Positions 60,762 to 64,000 of a DNA stretch of 64,000 nucleotides are shown one piece after another. The notes beneath the pieces are model-generated. The model worked only from the letters and a program-made list of their open reading frames with translations, was not told the DNA's origin and did not search any database. Source of the DNA: JAAZNF01 sp964561025 (GTDB lineage: Bacteria; Myxococcota; B64-G9); NCBI GenBank assembly GCA_964561025.1, contig CAZLNM010000009.1, positions 14,559 through 78,558 on the forward strand. The letters run 5' to 3'. Position numbers and translations under genes: made by a program. How positions within the stretch are numbered: position 1 is the first letter of the stretch; every line of letters begins with the position of its first letter.

Positions 60762-60779
60762 GAGACAGTCCGCTGTCTC
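60762..60779 (-). promoter_or_regulatory. Upstream dyad, candidate enhancer-binding site
   Basis: GAGACAG-TCCG-CTGTCTC, a perfect dyad about 95-110 nt upstream of the -24 box, the usual place for a sigma-54 activator site. It is not the NifA consensus (TGT-N10-ACA). Confidence 0.6.
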
Positions 60780-60800
60780 ATTGTGTATCACGAGGACGGC

Positions 60801-61253
60801 TCAGTCTGTCCAGAGCACCTCGCTCACCTGCCCGGCGATGAACACCAGGACCACCTCCCGCACCTGGCCGTCCTCGTCTCCCCTCCGGTAGAACCAACGC
60901 TCCGCCACCTCCTCGGGCGCCGGGCGCACGATCGCCTCGGGCCGGCCCCAGGCGAGCAGCACCGCTTCGGCCGTCATGCCGGGGATGACCCGGGCGCCCA
61001 GGATGGCTTCCTGAAAGGCGGTGGAGAATCGCGCCAGGCGTTCGGGGATGCGCAGCTCCTCCACGAAGCGCGCCCGGGCGTCAGAGTCGGGAAGCTCGAG
61101 GAAGGCCTGCTGCTGCCGTTCGGTCATGAACTGGCGCGAGCGATCGAACAACTCCTGGTCGGACGCGGGGAGCGAGCGGTAGAGCGCGGCCCGGTCCGCG
61201 GAGCAGCTGGCGCACAAGATGGTGGCGAGAAAGATCGAGAACAGCCGGACCAT
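60801..61253 (-). CDS. Lipoprotein of unknown function
   Basis: A 150-residue lipoprotein. The signal ends in LCASC (Cys17). The mature part has a helical region (LFDRSRQFMTERQQQAFLEL) and a C-terminal module starting VIPGMTAEAVLLAWGRPEAI, which resembles the SmpA/OmlA-type beta-layer (aspect: GMTxxEVxxxWGxP), ending in VLVFIAGQVSEVLW. It follows the ammonia-lyase gene by 23 nt. Function unknown. Confidence 0.75.
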   Translation of the reverse strand: MVRLFSIFLATILCASCSADRAALYRSLPASDQELFDRSRQFMTERQQQAFLELPDSDARARFVEELRIPERLARFSTAFQEAILGARVIPGMTAEAVLLAWGRPEAIVRPAPEEVAERWFYRRGDEDGQVREVVLVFIAGQVSEVLWTD

Positions 61254-61276
61254 GGCGCCCCCGGCCGGTCCGCCGC

Positions 61277-62803
61277 TCACGCCTCCAGCGGGCCGACGGC
61301 CTCTTCCACCGCCGATAGCAGCTCGCCCGAGCGCAGGCACTCCACCATGGCGTTGTGGTCGTTGAACAGGGGCCGGTCGTCGTCGAGGTGGGGCACGTGG
61401 CGGCGGATCACCTGGTGGGCCGCCTGGATGCCCTTGCCGGGCTTGAGCGGGGCGCGCAGGTCGAGGCCCTGCGCCCCGGCGATGAGCTCGATGCCCAGCA
61501 CGCCCAGGGCGTTCTCGTGGATCTGGCGCGACTTGAGCGCGGTGTTCATGCCCATGGAGACGAAGTCCTCCTGGTCGGCGGCGGCCGGGATGGACTGGTT
61601 GGCGGCGGGATGAGACAGGATGCGGCTCTCCGCGCACAGCATGCCGGCGGTGTACTGGCTGAGCATGAGCCCCGAGTGCATGCCGGCGCCCTGGGTCAAA
61701 AACGGCGGCAGGCCCACCGACAGCGCCGGGTTCAGCAGGCGGTTCAGCCGCCGCTCGGAGAGCACCGACAGCATGGACATGGCCACGCAGCAGGTCTCCA
61801 TGGGCAGCGCCACCGGCGTCCCCTGGAAGTTGGCCCCGGTGAGCACCGTGTCGTCCTCCCAGATGAACAGCGGGTTGTCCCCCACGCCGTTGAGCTCGAT
61901 CTCCACTTGAGAGCGGGCGAACTTCATGGCATCCCGCGCGCCGCCGGTCACCTGCGGCGTGCTGCGCATGCTGTAGGCGTCCTGGACCTTCTTGCCCTTC
62001 TGGGCCAGGATCTCGCTGCCCTGGGTGAGCTTCTGGATGTTCCTCGCCGAGCGCACGCTGCCGTCGAAGCCGCGCTCGAGGTGCAGGCGCGGATCGTAGG
62101 GCTTCATGTTGGCCTTGAGGCACTCCAGCGTCATGGCGCCGGCGATCTCGCTCGTCTTGAGCAGGCGCTCCATGTCGTAGAGCACCAGCGCCGACAGCGC
62201 GGTGAGCACGTTGCTGCCGTTGATGGCCGCCAGGCCGTCGCGGGCCTCGAAGGCGATGGGTTTCAGGCCGGCCCGCTCCAGGGCCCGCAGCCCCGGCAGG
62301 CGCTCGCCCTGGTAGAAGGCCTCGCCCTCGCCGATGAGCACCAGCGCCATCTGGGCCATGGGGCTCAGGTCGCCGCAGGCGCCCACCGAACCCTTGTCGA
62401 ACATCACCGGGGTGACGCCGCGGTTGAGGAACTCCACGAACATGCGCGTCACCAGCGGGCGCTGGCCGGAGTGCCCGTGGCAGTGCACGTTGATGCGGCC
62501 GGCGATGGCGGCGCGCACCACCTCCTCGGGCAGGGGCTTGCCGATGCCGGCGGCGTGGCTGTACACCAGGAAGCGCTGGTACTTCTCCACCTGCTCCGGG
62601 GTGAGCACCACCTCGGAGAACTCGCCGATGCCGGTGTTGACGCCGTACATGATCTCGCGGGCGTCGATCTTCTTCTGCAGCATGGCCCGGCACTTCTCCA
62701 TCTTCTCCCAGCAGGCGGGCGCCACCTCTACCGGCTCGCGGTCGCGGGCGATGGCCTTCAGCTTTTCGATGGTCAGCGAGCTTCCGTCCAGGATCACGCT
62801 CAT
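61277..62803 (-). CDS. Aromatic amino acid ammonia-lyase (HAL/PAL family) with Cys in the MIO triad
   Basis: A 508-residue enzyme of the family that eliminates ammonia from histidine, phenylalanine or tyrosine by a self-made MIO group. YGVNTGIGEF near residue 53, the SH pair at 82-83 typical of histidine lyases, and NGSNVLTALSAL are present. The MIO triad, normally Ala-Ser-Gly, is Ala142-Cys143-Gly144 (GSVGACGDLSP). In Pseudomonas HutH the same Ser143 can be changed to Cys with activity kept. No hutU, hutI or hutG is adjacent, so a secondary role is possible. GGAGGAGA precedes the ATG. Confidence 0.85.
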   Translation of the reverse strand: MSVILDGSSLTIEKLKAIARDREPVEVAPACWEKMEKCRAMLQKKIDAREIMYGVNTGIGEFSEVVLTPEQVEKYQRFLVYSHAAGIGKPLPEEVVRAAIAGRINVHCHGHSGQRPLVTRMFVEFLNRGVTPVMFDKGSVGACGDLSPMAQMALVLIGEGEAFYQGERLPGLRALERAGLKPIAFEARDGLAAINGSNVLTALSALVLYDMERLLKTSEIAGAMTLECLKANMKPYDPRLHLERGFDGSVRSARNIQKLTQGSEILAQKGKKVQDAYSMRSTPQVTGGARDAMKFARSQVEIELNGVGDNPLFIWEDDTVLTGANFQGTPVALPMETCCVAMSMLSVLSERRLNRLLNPALSVGLPPFLTQGAGMHSGLMLSQYTAGMLCAESRILSHPAANQSIPAAADQEDFVSMGMNTALKSRQIHENALGVLGIELIAGAQGLDLRAPLKPGKGIQAAHQVIRRHVPHLDDDRPLFNDHNAMVECLRSGELLSAVEEAVGPLEA

Positions 62804-63039
62804 GGATCTCCTCCGAGTTGGCGCGGCGGGGGCATCTTCCGCCGGGGCGGGGACACTATTTCCAAGGTGGCACCGGATGTCAAGGACGCCCGCGTCTGAC
62901 CGCCCCTCACTGCGCGCCGCGAATATTGATCAGGTTGCGCGGCTGCTACCGGCGAGTCCTCTTAGTCGCTCGCCTCAGAGCTGGTTCCGCTACATACAAG
63001 CAGCCGAGATGGAGGAAAGCGCGATGCTACAGGGCGGAA
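62804..63039. other. Gene-free spacer
   Basis: About 236 nt between the lyase start and the Cys-rich gene end. GGCGAG and CTCGCC (near 62951-62975) form a 6-bp hairpin with a 12-nt loop. No gene is supported. Confidence 0.45.
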
Positions 63040-64000
63040 CTAGTACTGGCACTGCCCGTCCACGCACGTGGAGGTGTCAGGACAGCGTCGGCCGCAGGAG
63101 CCGCAGTTGAACCGATCTCTGCTAAGGTCTTTTTCGCATCCATTGGAGTCGGTATTGTCACAGTCTCCCCATAGGCGGTCACAGGTCTGGATGTGACATG
63201 TGCCACCCGCGCAGGATGCGGTGGCGTGGTACCGGGTGCAAGGTGTGCCGCAGGTCCCGCAGTTCGTGGTGGTCTCAAGAGACTCGCAACCGTTTACCAG
63301 GTTGTTGTCGCAATTCGCCGACAAGCCGGTGCACTGGGGATTGCAGACCGGCATGTTGCCGGAGAGACTGCAACTGGTGGTGCCGTAATTGTTGATGCAA
63401 CGGATGCCGCAGTCACCGCAATTGTTGATGTTCACGAGATACGTCTCGCAGCCGTCGCTCACGGTGTTGTTGCAATTCTTGTACAGATTGGCGCAGGCCT
63501 GGATCTCGCAAGTGCCGGTGACGCAATGAGCAGTCTGGACGTGAGAGAGTGTGGTGCAGTTCATGCCAGAGCCGCACTGCGTGCGGCAGTTGGTGTCGTC
63601 CCACAGCAGCGCCTCGCAGCCGTTGTTCGTGTTGTTGTCGCAACTTGCGTAGCCGGCGTCGCAGGCGGAGAAGGCGCAATTTCCGCTGGTGCCGCAGCTG
63701 ATGCCGGTGGCGTGCTGGACCGTTTGTGTGCAGTCGCGCCGCATCAGGCAGTTGGTCCCGCACGATGTGACATTTCTGAGTGGGGTTTCGCAACCGTTCG
63801 AGTGCACGGTGTCGCAGTCTGCGTACGAGGTAACCGGGAAACAAGACGTGAAGTCGCAGGAGCCCTGGTTGCAGTTGGTGCCCATCGCATTCTGGACCGT
63901 TTGTAGACAATCCACCCGGTTGCTGCACCCTGTCCCGCAAGAGCTGGTCTGCCAGAGGTCCGTCTCGCACCCGTTCGGGCGCTGGTTGTCGCAGTCGCCA
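63040..64000 (-). CDS. Cys-rich repeat protein, C-terminal part (runs off right edge)
   Basis: At least 319 residues of a second Cys-rich surface protein. Units of about 35 residues follow the pattern CDxxxxNGCExxL...CGxxC (for example CDTVHSNGCETPLRNVTSCG). The C-terminal end is GRRCPDTSTCVDGQCQY. The frame is open to the last base of the window, so the N-terminus and any signal peptide lie outside. The gene is AT-richer than its neighbours, like the lipoprotein at 33250. Function unknown. Confidence 0.85.
   Translation of the reverse strand, partial: GDCDNQRPNGCETDLWQTSSCGTGCSNRVDCLQTVQNAMGTNCNQGSCDFTSCFPVTSYADCDTVHSNGCETPLRNVTSCGTNCLMRRDCTQTVQHATGISCGTSGNCAFSACDAGYASCDNNTNNGCEALLWDDTNCRTQCGSGMNCTTLSHVQTAHCVTGTCEIQACANLYKNCNNTVSDGCETYLVNINNCGDCGIRCINNYGTTSCSLSGNMPVCNPQCTGLSANCDNNLVNGCESLETTTNCGTCGTPCTRYHATASCAGGTCHIQTCDRLWGDCDNTDSNGCEKDLSRDRFNCGSCGRRCPDTSTCVDGQCQY

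Noticed and set aside
60762..60779. NifA binding site
   Set aside because: The dyad lacks TGT-N10-ACA spacing and no nitrogenase gene is present.
61277..62803. Calling the lyase a tyrosine or phenylalanine ammonia-lyase
   Set aside because: The selectivity pair reads Ser-His as in histidine lyases, so a specific TAL or PAL call is not justified.

Overview
The window reads as a chromosomal segment of a high-GC Gram-negative deltaproteobacterium-like organism, most likely a myxobacterial relative (Myxococcota). This is an inference. It rests on the many outer-membrane and lipoprotein genes, the TonB-dependent receptors, a zinc-ribbon/TPR membrane protein with a Pro-rich linker, ECF and sigma-54 type regulation, and two long Cys-rich secreted proteins built from repeats ending in NGCE, a style familiar from that group. 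No rRNA, tRNA, CRISPR array or intact insertion sequence was seen.

Layout. 1-6.7 kb (minus strand): the translation/transcription operon rimP-nusA-ylxR-infB, then a DUF503 gene and the start of a GH57 glycosidase. A promoter followed at once by an intrinsic terminator lies in the rimP leader. 6.8-12.8 kb (minus): ttcA, a small membrane protein, two solute-binding lipoproteins without ABC partners, and a TonB receptor. 12.8-16.1 kb (minus): a B12-type radical SAM enzyme and a TetR regulator with matching operators, then a secreted modular protein. 16.2-21.6 kb (plus): a free-standing nuoJKLMN-like membrane-arm operon that lacks most residues used for proton pumping. 21.6-24 kb (minus): selB and a PilZ protein. 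24.2-33.1 kb: a zinc-ribbon/TPR membrane protein, a second TetR/radical-SAM pair, an outer-membrane barrel, and an ECF sigma/anti-sigma/FecR/DUF3106 operon.

33.2-39 kb (minus): a Cys-rich lipoprotein, and a TonB receptor flanked by two small lipoproteins. 39.2-47 kb (plus): a HhH radical SAM protein, a histidine kinase and response regulator, mannose-6-phosphate isomerase, an NCS2-type permease and two small genes. 47.4-53.3 kb (plus): an exporter, a PLP aminotransferase, a Gfo/Idh oxidoreductase and a sugar kinase (an amino-sugar cassette), then a highly structured element and a ceramidase-like lipoprotein. 53.4-57 kb (minus): a membrane protein, a copper ATPase and a copper chaperone. 56.6-60.6 kb (minus): ferritin-like protein, ferritin, rubrerythrin, NifS, NifU and a small protein, read from a clear sigma-54 promoter with an upstream dyad. 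This looks like an Fe-S assembly and iron/peroxide unit. 60.8-64 kb (minus): a lipoprotein, an ammonia-lyase with a Cys in its MIO triad, and the end of another Cys-rich protein.

Most interesting non-coding signals: three 42-nt hairpins with identical 13-16-13 geometry, related loops and compensated stem changes (1019, 33183, 56243); a multibranch structure at 51760-51930; the rimP leader terminator; two divergent promoters that predict leaderless mRNAs near 39 kb; and the sigma-54 promoter of the nif-like operon.
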